Source: Chaetoderma sp. LZ-2023a (taxonomy: Eukaryota; Mollusca; Caudofoveata; Chaetodermatida; Chaetodermatidae). From it: DNA of 64,000 bases. The DNA lies in NCBI GenBank assembly GCA_034401795.1, contig CM067366.1, forward strand, positions 68,564,014 through 68,628,013, written 5' to 3'. The notes beneath the pieces were generated by a model. The model had not been told where the DNA came from, searched no databases, and worked only from the letters and a program-made list of their open reading frames with translations. How positions within the stretch are numbered: position 1 is the stretch's first letter; every line of letters begins with the position of its first letter. The position numbers were made by a program, and so were the translations under genes. Below are positions 1-10,354 of the stretch, in pieces.

Positions 1-61
1 TGCCCCTATCCCAGGCTCCGCTTGCCACTGTTATGGGTAAGCGGAGGTTGGGATAGGGGCA
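1..61. repeat. Near-perfect short palindrome at window edge
   Basis: The first 26 bases, beginning TGCCCCTATCCCA, pair with the last 26, ending TGGGATAGGGGCA, around a loop of about 9 bases. It may be the end of a longer foldback element cut by the window edge. Its sequence is unrelated to the hairpin families in the rest of the window. Confidence 0.7.
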
Positions 62-125
62 GATAAATTATCCATGATGTGGTCCGGCTATGTAGTCACT
101 ATCTCCATCCGACAAGCCACAGTAT

Positions 126-128
<3 letters not shown>

Positions 129-197
<69 letters not shown>

Positions 198-208
198 AGT
201 ATATATAT
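129..208. repeat. (AT)n microsatellite
   Basis: An uninterrupted AT run to about 195, then a short imperfect continuation after CCAGT. The open frame that crosses it is an artefact of the repeat. Confidence 0.97.
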
Positions 209-400
209 TTTACAGGAAATATGCAGTCGCATCATTTACTGAGCACTATGCCATCCTATTAACACCCCTCCCCCTACTTGACATTATAATCCTAAATTGT
301 ATATAATTACACCGGCTACAGTTGACAGTGTATATAGATCTATTTACAATACTGCTTAGAAATATTTTTTTATGTCCCCAAAACAAAACTATACATGTAT

Positions 401-483
401 ACTGTTGAATATTTTGAACATAATTGGATTGGAAGGCATTACTGCCTATGGCTTCCTTCCAATCCAATTTCATAATGTTCAAC
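401..483. repeat. Family C' palindromic MITE core
   Basis: The arm GTTGAATATTTTGAACATAA plus ATTGGATTGGAAG is mirrored by CTTCCAATCCAAT and GTTCAAC. The loop is TACTGCCTA-like. No TTAA ends are visible. Confidence 0.8.
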
Positions 484-1242
484 CAAGCATTTCTTGAAAA
501 CTACCATGCTTCTGATTTTGAAATATAACTTAAATTTAACTTATTTATGAGCTGTACTGTAGCTCTGGAATTCATTGAGCCAGCATAACCATTTAACCCT
601 TGAAGTTCTTTTTTTTTTAAATTCAATTTTCCCATAGAAAATGTCCATTTGCATTTTTTAATTCAATTTTCTCATAGAAATTGTCCATTTGCATTTTCTA
701 ACAAATTTTATCATTATAGTGTTGTTATAACAGTGAAACTTTTGACATGCGATAGGCGTTAATAAGCACAATAAAAAAAACATAGTGGTCAGAGGGTGTT
801 AGTAATAATGATAAGTGCTGGAGTGCGTTTATACATGTACAGGAACATTAAGCATCAGTGTTCAGTGTCCACATGTTTATTGATGATCATCGTATTTCTA
901 ATTAAATATGTGTAAGTATTGTGTGTGGTTTTATCAGTTATTCATTAAACTTAAGTCTTATAAACATTTTAATTATATCAAGCTGGCAAGAACCAACCAC
1001 TGTCATTTAGAGAATCTGCAATTTTTGAAAATTTGACCACTGGACTGACTGGCTCAAGTTGTAAATTTTCAAAAAAATTGTTTTAATGTACAGTTATTTC
1101 AATTCCCTCACTCAGTTGTGACCATTAAAGCTTCTACAACATTTTAGCAGTATCCAGGAACCAATTCTTTGTTTTCATTGGATGAAAATCACTGAGTTAA
1201 TTCCATATTACATAATGCTGAGCACTAAGGCTTTATTACCAA
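484..1242. other. AT-rich non-coding stretch with one MITE scrap
   Basis: No supported gene. The only recognisable content is the family A fragment at 593-702. Confidence 0.5.
593..702 (-). repeat. Family A MITE fragment, outer arm duplicated
   Basis: A terminus (TTTAACCCTTGAA) is followed by two direct ~40-bp copies (620-659 and 660-699) of the right outer arm, ending in CATAGAAAATGTCCATTTGC. The inner hairpin is missing. Confidence 0.7.
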
Positions 1243-1478
1243 TTAACCCTTTAACCCACATATCAACCAAAAACTGCCTCGGCAGTGGTCTTGAGAAATG
1301 TCCATTTGTAGACCAATAGAAGACTATTTTTGAAAATTTACCACTGGAATGACTGGCTCGGTTATCGAGCCAGTCATTCCAGTGGTAAATTTTCAAAAAT
1401 AGTCTTCTCTTGGTCTGCAAATTGGACATTTTGTATGAGAAAATTTAAACTTTCTTGAACAAATTCGAGGGTTGATCC
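1243..1478 (+). repeat. Family A palindromic MITE, nearly full length
   Basis: Starts TTAACCCTTTAACC. The left outer arm is followed by near-perfect inner arms closing on CTCGGTTATCGAG. The right outer arm ends GAGGGTTGATC, so the right terminal repeat has decayed. Confidence 0.9.
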
Positions 1479-1703
1479 TATGTACTGGTAGACAATATCT
1501 ACCTCATTCTATATATAGTTAAGATCCTTTGGATTATTTTGAGAAATATTTGACTGATCTACACGTAATAAAGCAATGTTACCGCTCCAGTAAAATAGTT
1601 TTTAAAAATATTAGTCGAGTTTCATATTTACTTCATGACAGTATGCTTAGCACAATGAAATATGTTACTATATTGTGTAATAGGAATAACTAAGGTAGTA
1701 GTT

Positions 1704-1912
1704 ATAACCCTTCAGAGCTATTAAACCAGAAATGACAAAGTATTATAATGTAAATAATATTTGGTTGAATATTTTGAAACTAATTTGACTGGGAGCTGTT
1801 GCTGCCATGGGGCAGCAACAGATCCCGGTCATATTAGTTTCAAAATATTCAAGTTTTCATATACAGTTGTCTTGAAATCCTGACACTTGAATTTGAAGGA
1901 TTAAAGGGTTAA
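1704..1912 (+). repeat. Family C palindromic MITE with TTAA-type end
   Basis: Core GTTGAATATTTTGAAACTAA with GGGAGCTGTTGCTGCC, mirrored by GGCAGCAACAGATCCC. Outer flanks reach TAACCC on the left and TTAAAGGGTTAA on the right, the same termini as family A. Confidence 0.85.
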
Positions 1913-1939
1913 AATGTTCAATATAGAGCAGTGAAGTGA

Positions 1940-1990
1940 TCGGGTGAGGGGTGGTGGGGGGGGGGGGTGTGTGGGGGTGGGGGTGGAGGT
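1940..1990 (+). repeat. G-rich low-complexity tract
   Basis: Several runs of four or more G, including an 11-G run near 1957, fit a G-quadruplex-forming tract. No gene context. Confidence 0.8.
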
Positions 1991-2442
1991 CAGGCATCAG
2001 CAGTGGTGACACATGCTAACTGTTAAAACAGTTAATTTACTCGCCTAATAACCCTCTGATAAGAAATATTTGTATAGGTGTCAAATATAATTGCATAATG
2101 ACAGTTAATATGACAGGACACCTTTAACTAGCATCTAATTTTATTTATTTATGGTTGATAGTTGATATTTCTTTTGTAAGATTAAATTACTAATTTTCTG
2201 ATAATATTTAGGCAGCCACAGCCACAAAGTTCACTCAAATATTTTAAATAATACTTTCTATATTTCATATTTAGCTTCATTTGAACAACTTTTTGGAACA
2301 TCTTGGATGAAATATGTTTGTATAGTAAATGATCCATGACTAAGTATTATGGGTTTTAGATAATTGTTAGCCATTGTAGAGAGTTTAATAGCTGTTCTTG
2401 TTGTCTTCATAAGATTATCAATCAGGGTGGCATGGGGTGGAA

Positions 2443-2645
2443 TTAACCGTTTGATGGTCACACCAGCCAAAAACTGCTTTTGCAAATAAAGAGAAGACAA
2501 TTTTAGAAAATTTACCACTAGAATTACTGGCTGGTTAAGTCATTCCAGCGGTAAATTTTTAACAATCTTTCTGCAAATGGACAATTTCTGTAAGAATATT
2601 AAAATTTTCCCAAACAAATTTGAGTGTTAAATCTTAAAGGGTTAG
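2443..2645 (+). repeat. Degraded family A/B MITE
   Basis: TTAACCGTTTGATGGTCA at the left and TTAAAGGGTTA at the right. The inner arms are shortened and the loop is reduced to CTGGTTAAG. Confidence 0.75.
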
Positions 2646-3048
2646 TTAACCCATGTTCTTTTATGGCTGATAAGAAGGTAATTTGACTCATATATATTTC
2701 AGCAGCCAATTTCTGTTAAATTATTTTCCAAATACCAACAGTATACTGTTATTTATATTAAACGTACATGTATAATATTTCTATGGTTAGCCCTCAGAAT
2801 GTTCCTTGCATTTTGTCAAATTATTTTTATTGTGATATAGTTCTTTACTATAATATTTGTGCTTCGTTTCGTTAACCCGTCTCACACTGGTATCAAAATA
2901 TTGATTGAATTTACAGAGCTACGATTACAAGCACGTTTGGAATACATTGTTGGGAAAAATCTGACTGGAGGCTGTTGTAGTTTAAAATCATATGATAAGG
3001 AATTAAAATTAAAGAATCTACACCTTTGTAAGTTGTGAAAAGCGGCGT

Positions 3049-3280
3049 CAACCCTTTCATGAAGAAGTTGGAAAAAAGCTGGCATCTGCAGTGGTTTTGA
3101 GGAATGTCCATTTGCAGGCCATGAGAAGACCGTTTGAAAATTTACCACTGGAATGACTGACTCGATAACCGAGTCAGTCATTCCAGTGGTAAATTTTTTT
3201 TAATAGTCTTCTATTGGCCTGCAAATGGATAAGTCAATGAGCAAATATTTGGATTTTCTTGACAAAAATTAGCCGTTAAT
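3049..3280 (+). repeat. Family B palindromic MITE
   Basis: Carries the B-type GCAGGCCA in the left arm and TGGCCTGC in the right. Beside the loop both arms have the same change: GACTGACTCG pairs with CGAGTCAGTC, where most copies read GACTGGCTCG and CGAGCCAGTC. Confidence 0.85.
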
Positions 3281-3529
3281 CTCTTTGTTATCTTTTCTGT
3301 GTTTTCAGTTAAGCAGCAGTTACATGTCTGCAAGAACCAGTAGTAAATATCATTTAGCTTCATGGGTGTCAGAGATTTGTTAATGCAGGAACAGCGATGA
3401 AAGAGCGCATAGTCCTGTTTGAGGTTCAGACCCTATGTTGCCGCTATCATCAGCCGCCTACCTTAGACTTGATGAACACGTGAGATGACAATCTGTCTAT
3501 CTTAGCATCAGCCTGTGCTTATCTACAAG

Positions 3530-3546
3530 ATGGCCGAGGGATACAG
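3530..3546 (+). CDS. Possible first coding exon (MAEGY...)
   Basis: An ATG in a favourable context (CAAGATGG) opens five codons, MAEGY plus two bases, and then meets a good donor, CAG|GTATGA, at 3547. The upstream 200 bases are not repeat-like and could be 5' UTR. No downstream exon could be joined to it, and there is no signal peptide, so it is unlikely to belong to the membrane protein at 57 kb. This is a weak call based only on start and splice context. Confidence 0.25.
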
Positions 3547-3624
3547 GTATGATCTTCATTAATCTTCTTATAATGTGTGTTGAAAACGTGAAATCTGTAT
3601 TTATTATGTGTGAGATTGGGTTAC

Positions 3625-3845
3625 CTCCCTTGAACTCTTTCACTGCTGTATTAAATTCTATATTTTTACCCTCGTCGTTAAATATTACTGCGAGCATGGC
3701 GTACTTCTTGTTCTTTTGAAATTTTTCAATAACTGTTGTTCTACTGTAGAAAACCTCCAAACCTGGTTGGATGTTTGCGCTCGAAGACGTCTCCCACTTT
3801 TTGGGGTCAAAGGCTAAAATGCAACCGCTCTCAGCAACTTTGTTT
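3625..3845 (-). CDS. Exon-like coding block, unknown protein
   Basis: On the minus strand about 73 codons are open and read like real protein, including CILAFDPKKWETSSS and LAVIFNDEGKNIEFNTAVKE. The block ends at a good donor, GGGAG|GTAACC, with the intron starting at 3624. The upstream side abuts half of a family A/B hairpin (3853-3973), so no acceptor with a pyrimidine tract can be seen. The 144-residue open frame 3931-3497 fuses MITE translation to this block and is not a gene model. I do not recognise the family. It could be a live exon whose acceptor lies at the MITE edge, or a gene fragment. Confidence 0.4.
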
Positions 3846-3852
3846 CCAAAAT

Positions 3853-3973
3853 AGCCGAGCCAGTCATTCCAGTGATAAATCTTAAAAAGTTGTCTTTTCT
3901 TGGTCTGCAAATGGACATTCCTCAGGACCACTGCTTAGGCCAGTTTGAGCCGGCTTAACCATTAAATGGTTAA
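3853..3973 (-). repeat. Half family A/B MITE
   Basis: Only the loop, one inner arm and the outer arm (AGGACCACTGC, GCCGGCTTAACCATTAAA) remain. The break is exactly beside the exon-like block at 3845. Confidence 0.8.
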
Positions 3974-4362
3974 TAACTTGTTTCCAACTACAGCTTCTAC
4001 GTAAAAAAAGCAATGCCATTTCTAAAATGTACACCAATTTGCAACTAAACGGAACAAAGTACTGCAGGATATTTTCAACTGTAAACGTGTTAGAATGCAA
4101 TGGATAGTCTCATTGTATGATCTCATTCTCTGTTCAAAAAACTTATTTGAATATTTTCCAATTATGTCAGTCCATATTTTTAATCGAATAAGATATGAAC
4201 AAAATGAGTATATAGAGTATATAAAAAGTAGCTTTATTTTTATGGGGTATCATAGTATTGATAAGTGAGTCTATAGAGATTATAATACTTTTTTAAATAC
4301 AGAATAAAATATCCCTCCATTGAGGAACTACTTATCAACACGCTGTAACTGTACAAGTGGAG

Positions 4363-4611
4363 TTAATCCTTTAACCCATTATCACTTAAATTTGTTCAAG
4401 AAAATTTCAATCTTCATTCAAAATGTCTATTTGTAGACCAAGAGAAGACTATTTTTGAGAATTTACCACTGGAATGACTGGCTCGGTTATCGAGCTACTA
4501 ATTCCAGTGGTAAATTCAACAAAACGGTCTTCTTGGTCTGTAAATGGACATTTCTCAACACCATTTCAGAAACCGGGTTTTTTTTTACTGGACTGAGTGT
4601 TAAAGGGTTAA
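4363..4611 (-). repeat. Family A palindromic MITE, both ends present
   Basis: TTAATCCTTTAACCC at the left and TTAAAGGGTTAA at 4600-4611. Loop CTCGGTTATCGAG. One arm has lost bases (AATTCAACAAAACGG). Confidence 0.88.
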
Positions 4612-4750
4612 CCTTCTTAATGGTCAAGATTTGCCATGAGAATTTGTCCTTATTGAATGTTCATTTGCACACCAAAAGAAGACTATTTTTTTTGCTAGAA
4701 TGACTGGCTGGGTTATCAAGCCAGTCAGTTAGATGATAAATTTTCAAATC
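4608..4750 (-). repeat. Partial family B MITE sharing the preceding TTAA
   Basis: Begins on the TTAA that closes the previous element. Reads GGTCAAGATT, then an inner arm with a deletion, and stops inside the second arm. Confidence 0.75.
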
Positions 4751-4859
4751 TTTTTGATCTCTGTCATAAAAGGAGGGCATCTTTAGGCATTTCGGCTGTT
4801 GCGTGTATACGAATAACATGAATAAGGTAAGTCCCACAAATTACATGAATAAGTAAGTC

Positions 4860-4875
4860 TCCCCCCCCCCCCCCC
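4860..4875. repeat. Poly-C tract
   Basis: A run of about 16 C. Confidence 0.95.
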
Positions 4876-5070
4876 ATTCCAATCCAAATAAGTTTGTTGC
4901 CTTTGATTTCTCCATTTCTGTGTCTAACTGTCTTTGCTTCGTTTTCTCTTTTCTCATGATACAAACATTTTCGTGTATTGACATACAGTGTCAATAAGTT
5001 GCCAGCTTGCCGGTCATTGTGATCTATGTCGGTGTGTTAAAATTGGTCTGTTAACAGTCATTTCTCCCAT

Positions 5071-5302
5071 AACCCTTTAGTGGTCAAGCCGGCCAAAACA
5101 GGCGTATGCAGTGGTCTTGAGGAATGTCCATTTGCAGGCCAAGAGAAGACTATTTTTGAAAATTTATCACTGAAATGACTGGCTCGATAACCGAGTCATT
5201 CCAGTGCTAAATTTCCAAAAATAGTCGCTAGGTCTGCAAATGAACATTCAATAAACAAATATGTCTATTTTCCTGAAATAATTTGACCATTAACGGGCTA
5301 AC
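5071..5302 (+). repeat. Family B palindromic MITE
   Basis: AACCCTTTAGTGGTCAAGCC at the left and TTTGACCATTAACGGGCTAA at the right. The loop side of the right arm is shortened (CCGAGTCATTCC). Confidence 0.85.
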
Positions 5303-5320
5303 TAATGCTATTGTGCTACT

Positions 5321-6217
5321 GTTAGATATTATAAGGTATAGGCAGCTAAGTGTCAAGGTCATTCAGCCTGGTAGATATACGGTATAGGCAGCTAAGTGTC
5401 AAGGTCATTCAGCCTGGTAGATATAAGGTATAGGTAGCTAAGTGTCAAGGTCATTCAGCCTGGTAGATATTATAAGGTATAGGCAGCTAAGTGTCATGGT
5501 CATTCAGCCTGGTAGATATAAGGTATAGGCAGCTAAGTGTCAAGGTCATTCAGCCTGGTAGATATACGGTATAGGCAGCTAAGTGTCAAGGTCATTCAGC
5601 CTGGTAGATATACGGTATAGGCAGCTAAGTGTCAAGGTCATTCAGCCTGGTAGATATAAGGTATAGGCAGCTAAGTGTCAAGGTCATTCAGCCTGGTAGA
5701 TATTATAAGGTATAGGCAGCTAAGTGTCAAGGTCATTCAGCCTGGTAGATATAAGGTATAGGCAGCTAAGTGTCAAGGTCATTCAGCCTGGTAGATAGAC
5801 GGTATAGGCAGCTAAGTGTCAAGGTCATTCAGCCTGGTAGATATACGGTATAGGCAGCTAAGTGTCAAGGTCATTCAGCCTGGTAGATATACGGTATAGG
5901 CAGCTAAGTGTCAAGGTCATTCAGCCTGTAGATATTATAAGGTATAGGCAGCTAAGTGTCAAGGTCATTCAGCCTGTTAGATATTATAAGGTATAGGCAG
6001 CTAAGTGTCAAGGTCATTCAGCCTGGTAGATGTTATAAGGTATAGGCAGCTAAGTGTCAAGGTCATTCAGCCTGGTAGATGTTATAAGGTATAGGCAGCT
6101 AAGTGTCAAGGTCATTCAGCCTGGTAGATATAAGGTATAGGCAGCTAAGTGTCAAGGTCATTCAGCCTGGTAGATATTATACGGTATAGGCAGCTAAGTG
6201 TCAAGGTCATTCAGCCT
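5321..6217 (+). repeat. 46/49-bp minisatellite, about 19 units
   Basis: Each unit contains GGTATAGGCAGCTAAGTGTC followed by AAGGTCATTCAGCCTGGTAGA. Units differ mainly at the junction: GATATAC or GATATAA gives 46 bp, GATATTATAA gives 49 bp. Identity between units is very high, which suggests recent expansion or active homogenisation. It ends abruptly after CATTCAGCCTC. Confidence 0.97.
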
Positions 6218-7336
6218 CTTATCCCCAGGGTTACAATTTTGCTTCCATCAGTGTACATTTTTTACCTTCGTTTGATAACTTATTTAGCTTCTATTTGGAG
6301 TGTGTTGAAACTTCATGGATGTTTCAGATTGTCAACCATATGTGAGGCAGTATCAAAATTTGCAGGTATTCCTGTCCCCGGGCACAAACGTAAAAAATAT
6401 ATATAAATTGCTATATTTTCTTTCACGTAATACTAGTATGCTACGCCATGCACATAAATAGAAGGAAAAAAGGTGGTAGCTCCATCGGGTTTGCATCTAA
6501 GAACTGCCCAAACGCTTTCACTGTTGCATATTTTCAATGTCCCCAATACAGTCTGCTACAATATAGTAGTGAGAAATTAATATGTCTGGTGGTTTTGACA
6601 GCTAATTTCTGTCCTATATCTATGGTATATAAGCCTAACTCTAGCACAGAGTCTTTAGGAAATACAATACCGTGGTGGAATTTAGAAAATCTCATTTTAT
6701 GCCACCGTCCCACATATTTAGGTCCTTCCTGTTACACATACACAAATATGTAAAATACTAATTACTCCCTCTGTTGTTATTTATGCAAATTTTGTCTATA
6801 CAACCGCGTAATATCAGGTTTGGTAATAAAACCATTTTTATCAAGTTTAACAAGAACAAGGAGGCTGCAGCAAAGGATTGGTAAGTTAACTTGATCTAGT
6901 ATACTTTTTGCATGTCTTTGCTGTTACGGGTGTATTTTATTAAACTCAAAAGTTACATCTAGCAATAATAGAATTCTTGGAAGATGAAGTTGATACAATA
7001 CCACATGCACGTGTTCATTTTTTTTTTAGGGAGCACTCATTAATTTATTTCAACATAATTCTTGATTGGTCCTTCCTGTAACAATCCCTCCTGTTGCGCA
7101 ATATTATGCTACAGGAGTGACTGTTTTTGTAACAGGATATACTAAATATGACCAACATCGCAATATTATTCGACGTATGCAATATTTTGCAACAAATCCT
7201 AACAAGATATTAGATAAGTATGTATAAACATACCATGTGATGTCGTCGATGTCATATTACACTATGATCATAATGTAATGTTCAATGGACATTATCACCG
7301 TCACAGGAGAGACACGATTTGTAACAGGAGGGACAG
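6218..7336. other. Non-coding stretch left of the DIRS element
   Basis: No supported gene. The 101-residue open frame at 6448-6753 has no recognisable domain and an unremarkable composition. The short motif TGTAACAGGA and its complement recur about six times between 6720 and 7335. Confidence 0.4.
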
Positions 7337-7517
7337 ATTCTCCTTCGATCAATACTCACCATTCTGTTACTTCTGATATACAGCTGGCCTTGACAGCGGC
7401 TCTAGGATTATAGACTTAGAAAGCTTTACCGACTCCTGGGAACCGGCTACTCGGCTCCCAACTGCCGAGTACCCGTTTATCATAGAGCTCATTCTTGTTT
7501 GCATAGCAACAAGAGCA
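7337..7517 (+). repeat. DIRS left inverted terminal repeat
   Basis: From ATTCTCCTTCGATC to CATAGCAACAAGAG. Its complement is found at 14241-14457 with small differences. A small hairpin, TACTCGGC/GCCGAGTA, sits at 7448-7471 inside it. Confidence 0.9.
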
Positions 7518-8419
7518 ATACATGCTTTCTGCAGGGAGAGGATTTTAGTGTCTTTTGTTAAAGAAATCTAAGTCTTTGTCTGTAAAGTGATAGTTTGTGC
7601 GTTCTTGAAGGATTTAACTGGATACTATGGAGAATACCGCCGATGAAAACCAGGTTGTATCATTCTTTATTATCCATAGTTAAAAGACTTGGGTCTCTAA
7701 ATTTCGCTGTGTCGCATGTCCCAATTTCTGACCCCAGAGAATCTGGGACGTGTGCTAACAACGATATATGCCAGACGATCGCCTTCTTTAAACCCCAACA
7801 GGCGATCGGCAGATATGAAAATAGGTGTTTGCTACGGTATTTCTAACACGAATATCGGCTGACGTCGTTCTCCGTAGGATCCGAGCGGGTGACGTCACAC
7901 CCGGTCGCTCGGATGTTTATGTAAAGAAAAATTTTCATTAATTCGCGCATCTCGTTCTGGGTGCTGCGTACTAAAAATGGTACCGGAAACTAGAATGTTC
8001 ACGTTTACGTGCGATCACGATCGGTTTGCAATGATCAGTGGTTTCAAAATTCTTGAGTAGATGCGTGGTCTGCGGTTTTACCGTGTGATACAGCAGTTTG
8101 TTATACATTTTGTTGTTTTCTTCACATATCGTTTGGTTTTCGTTAGGGAGTATAATTTATATTGATTGGTAAATATACCCCGAATGCTATGCGATATGAT
8201 TCCTGGAGCCGTTACACATCCTGGAGGATCTAATATGGGTGTGTTTTATGCCCGCTTCGTTCTTGTCGTCATAATCAATGCGATCTTTGTTGTAACGTGG
8301 CGGGGTGGGGTGCGGGAGGGATAGGGTTAATTTATGAGTCAAATTATTTGAAAATTAATTGTCTGCCTTCCATCAGGGTCTCGTTCTGCTTGTAATTGTA
8401 GCTTTGGGCTTATTTATAG
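7518..8419 (+). promoter_or_regulatory. DIRS leader with CRE-like palindrome
   Basis: This non-coding leader holds CGATCGCC (7776-7783) mirrored by GGCGATCG (7801-7808). About 70 bases on is a longer imperfect palindrome (7879-7914), ATCCGAGCG...CGCTCGGAT, centred on TGACGTCA (7890-7897), the CREB/ATF consensus. A half-site, CTGACGTCG, lies at 7859. These could form the internal promoter of the element, although no TATA box or initiator is convincing. An open frame at 7595-7846 has no known domain. Confidence 0.5.
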
Positions 8420-10354
8420 GCCAAGCCAACCCCGCCATCATGTGACGAGTGCCATAAATTTGTACAAGTCGTATTCAAGGACCATGTCTGTTTTAGGTGT
8501 TCGCCCTGTAACCTAGACCATAGGTGTAATGTGTGCGCAGTGTGGTCCGTGGATATGATGGTTAAGTTCCTTTCCCAGAAGGACTTGGCTGGGTCTGACG
8601 CGGGGTCAGGCGGTCCGAGAGTAAATCGTGGAGCGCCCGGTTCGGCCGGTGGGGGTGCTCCACGTCCCCAGCTGGAGGTGGCGGAGATGGCACCACCGGC
8701 GTGGTTTGGTCCGGCTATGCAGGGGTTTCTGCATAGCGTTCTGCCCACGCTGGTGTCGTCCCTGCTACCAAAGGTTGGGGGTCAGTTTCTCCCCATGCCT
8801 GGTATGGACCCTGTCCTCGGACAGGGTTCTGGACTGGTTTCCGAGGGGGCCGTCTTGTACAGACCCCTGGCAGTCCCGTCTGGCTCCGGCCAGACGGGTT
8901 CTGTTTCTCTGCGGCCACCTCCGGGTGGTCCAGTAGCGGTGGCCGGTGCGTCAGGTGTGGGAGCCGTCCGCCAGGATGGCTCCACGGTTTCCTCGTCTAG
9001 CGACGACTCTTCGGAGTCTGAAGACGAGGAGGAGAGGTTGCTGCGGCCTGTGATGCCGCAGGTGGAGAATATGGAGGTCGATTCCGTCCTGGACGGAACC
9101 GGCCTCCATTTGTCTGGCTTGGCGCAAGCCAGGGCAGCGGCTCCGCCTGTGGCTGAGGCTAATCTGGTACCGGGCACCGGTTCCGTGATGGTTGGTTTGG
9201 CACCAGCCGACACAGTAACGGGTCGGCCGGGCCGGGCGTGGTACTCACCTATCTCGCCAGGTCCGGCAGTCGGACGTGGGGTGCCGTTGGCGCCCGTGTC
9301 TGGCTACGGTTCCGCGACTGCTATGGGTCCGTACGGTTTTCCGTGCGGACCTACCCCATGGACCGGAGTGTTTCATGGGGTGGCGGCGGAACCGTGTGAT
9401 ACCGGAGTGCCTGGCGTGTCAGCCGTGGCTCCTTGCCGGGAGGCCGTGGCTGGCAGGCCCGTGAACACGTCAACGGGTGATGTGTTTGCGGGTGTGTCTT
9501 CATCGGAGATAGATTGGTCAGAGGCTCTGGCGTGGCTAGCCAGGGTTGACCCGTCTGTGGTTTCGGCCACGGCCGATGAAGATGCGCCCCGTCCGTCGGT
9601 TGCATCGATTAGGACGGGGATTTTGCCCGTGGCCCGGATCCAGTCTGTGGGACTGGATCCACGGTTCATAGAATTGTTGGAGGCTATTTATAGCAAACAA
9701 CTTATGACCAAGGGTCAGCTCCCTGCGGCCTCCAGGGAGGTGCGGGCAAGATGTCGTATTCCGTGGGGGGAATACGACAGATATGGTGTAGTCCCGTCGG
9801 TCACCAAGGATGACCGATGGGTACTGGGCGTTCAGAGTGCCGGGGCGGGTGGCCCCGCTCCGGCACTTGTGGACAAGGCTCAGGTACACCAAGAGGAAGT
9901 CCTGTCCCTATGCGCTGAGGGTGTGAGGGAAGCTATGAGCGCTGTCAACCACTCGTATCGTCTCCTTCAGTCGGTGTGGGCTGAAGTGGGGCCAGGCCAC
10001 CCTGTGCCACCTGTGGCGCTTTCATGCGTAAATGACGGCCTGGTGCTGTCTATGGACGCATTGGCAAGGGTGCAAGCGCGAGTGACTAAATCCAGGAGGC
10101 AAATGGTCATTGACCATATGCGTCCGGCTACGGCAGTCAGGGAGCGTCTTCTTGGCACGCCCCTGACAGGGCCTAGCATCTTCGGTGGCCAGGCGCGGGC
10201 CATCTTAGAGGATACAGCCAGTATCGTGCAGAATCGGTTAGCGGTCAACCTGCAGCTAGAGCTAGTGCGGCAAGCGCACGCACTAGGGGCTGTAGGGAAA
10301 CCGCTAGCGGGACAACCTTCAAAGAAGCAGAAGAAGCATAAGGGCAAGGCGTAA
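8420..10354 (+). CDS. DIRS ORF1, gag-like, with premature stop
   Basis: Open from 8420 after a TAG at 8417; the first ATG in frame is at 8555. The part before the ATG encodes a Cys/His cluster (CDECHKF, CFRCSPC, CNVC) resembling a zinc finger, so the true start has probably been lost or lies upstream across a splice (TTTATAG|GCC at 8419). Then come a Gly/Pro/Ala-rich stretch, an acidic serine patch (SSSSDDSSESEDEEE, about 9000-9030) and a helical C-terminal half. The TAA at 10352-10354 cuts off a basic tail that stays open to 10543. It probably packages the element RNA; this role is inferred from position. Many shadow frames exist on both strands because the region is GC-rich. Confidence 0.75.
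   Translation, partial: AKPTPPSCDECHKFVQVVFKDHVCFRCSPCNLDHRCNVCAVWSVDMMVKFLSQKDLAGSDAGSGGPRVNRGAPGSAGGGAPRPQLEVAEMAPPAWFGPAMQGFLHSVLPTLVSSLLPKVGGQFLPMPGMDPVLGQGSGLVSEGAVLYRPLAVPSGSGQTGSVSLRPPPGGPVAVAGASGVGAVRQDGSTVSSSSDDSSESEDEEERLLRPVMPQVENMEVDSVLDGTGLHLSGLAQARAAAPPVAEANLVPGTGSVMVGLAPADTVTGRPGRAWYSPISPGPAVGRGVPLAPVSGYGSATAMGPYGFPCGPTPWTGVFHGVAAEPCDTGVPGVSAVAPCREAVAGRPVNTSTGDVFAGVSSSEIDWSEALAWLARVDPSVVSATADEDAPRPSVASIRTGILPVARIQSVGLDPRFIELLEAIYSKQLMTKGQLPAASREVRARCRIPWGEYDRYGVVPSVTKDDRWVLGVQSAGAGGPAPALVDKAQVHQEEVLSLCAEGVREAMSAVNHSYRLLQSVWAEVGPGHPVPPVALSCVNDGLVLSMDALARVQARVTKSRRQMVIDHMRPATAVRERLLGTPLTGPSIFGGQARAILEDTASIVQNRLAVNLQLELVRQAHALGAVGKPLAGQPSKKQKKHKGKA

Noticed and set aside
79..306. 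75-residue frame with a (YI)n run
   Set aside because: Created by the (AT)n microsatellite.
5321..6217. Direct repeats with regular spacing that could suggest a CRISPR array
   Set aside because: Units are tandem with no variable spacers, no Cas genes are present and the genome is eukaryotic. It is a minisatellite.
6448..6753. 101-residue open frame
   Set aside because: No recognisable domain and no splice or promoter context; the length is compatible with chance in this composition.
8782..10347. Several long minus-strand frames across DIRS ORF1
   Set aside because: GC-rich coding sequence with few stops on the opposite strand; their products lack motifs, while the plus-strand frame has a family context.
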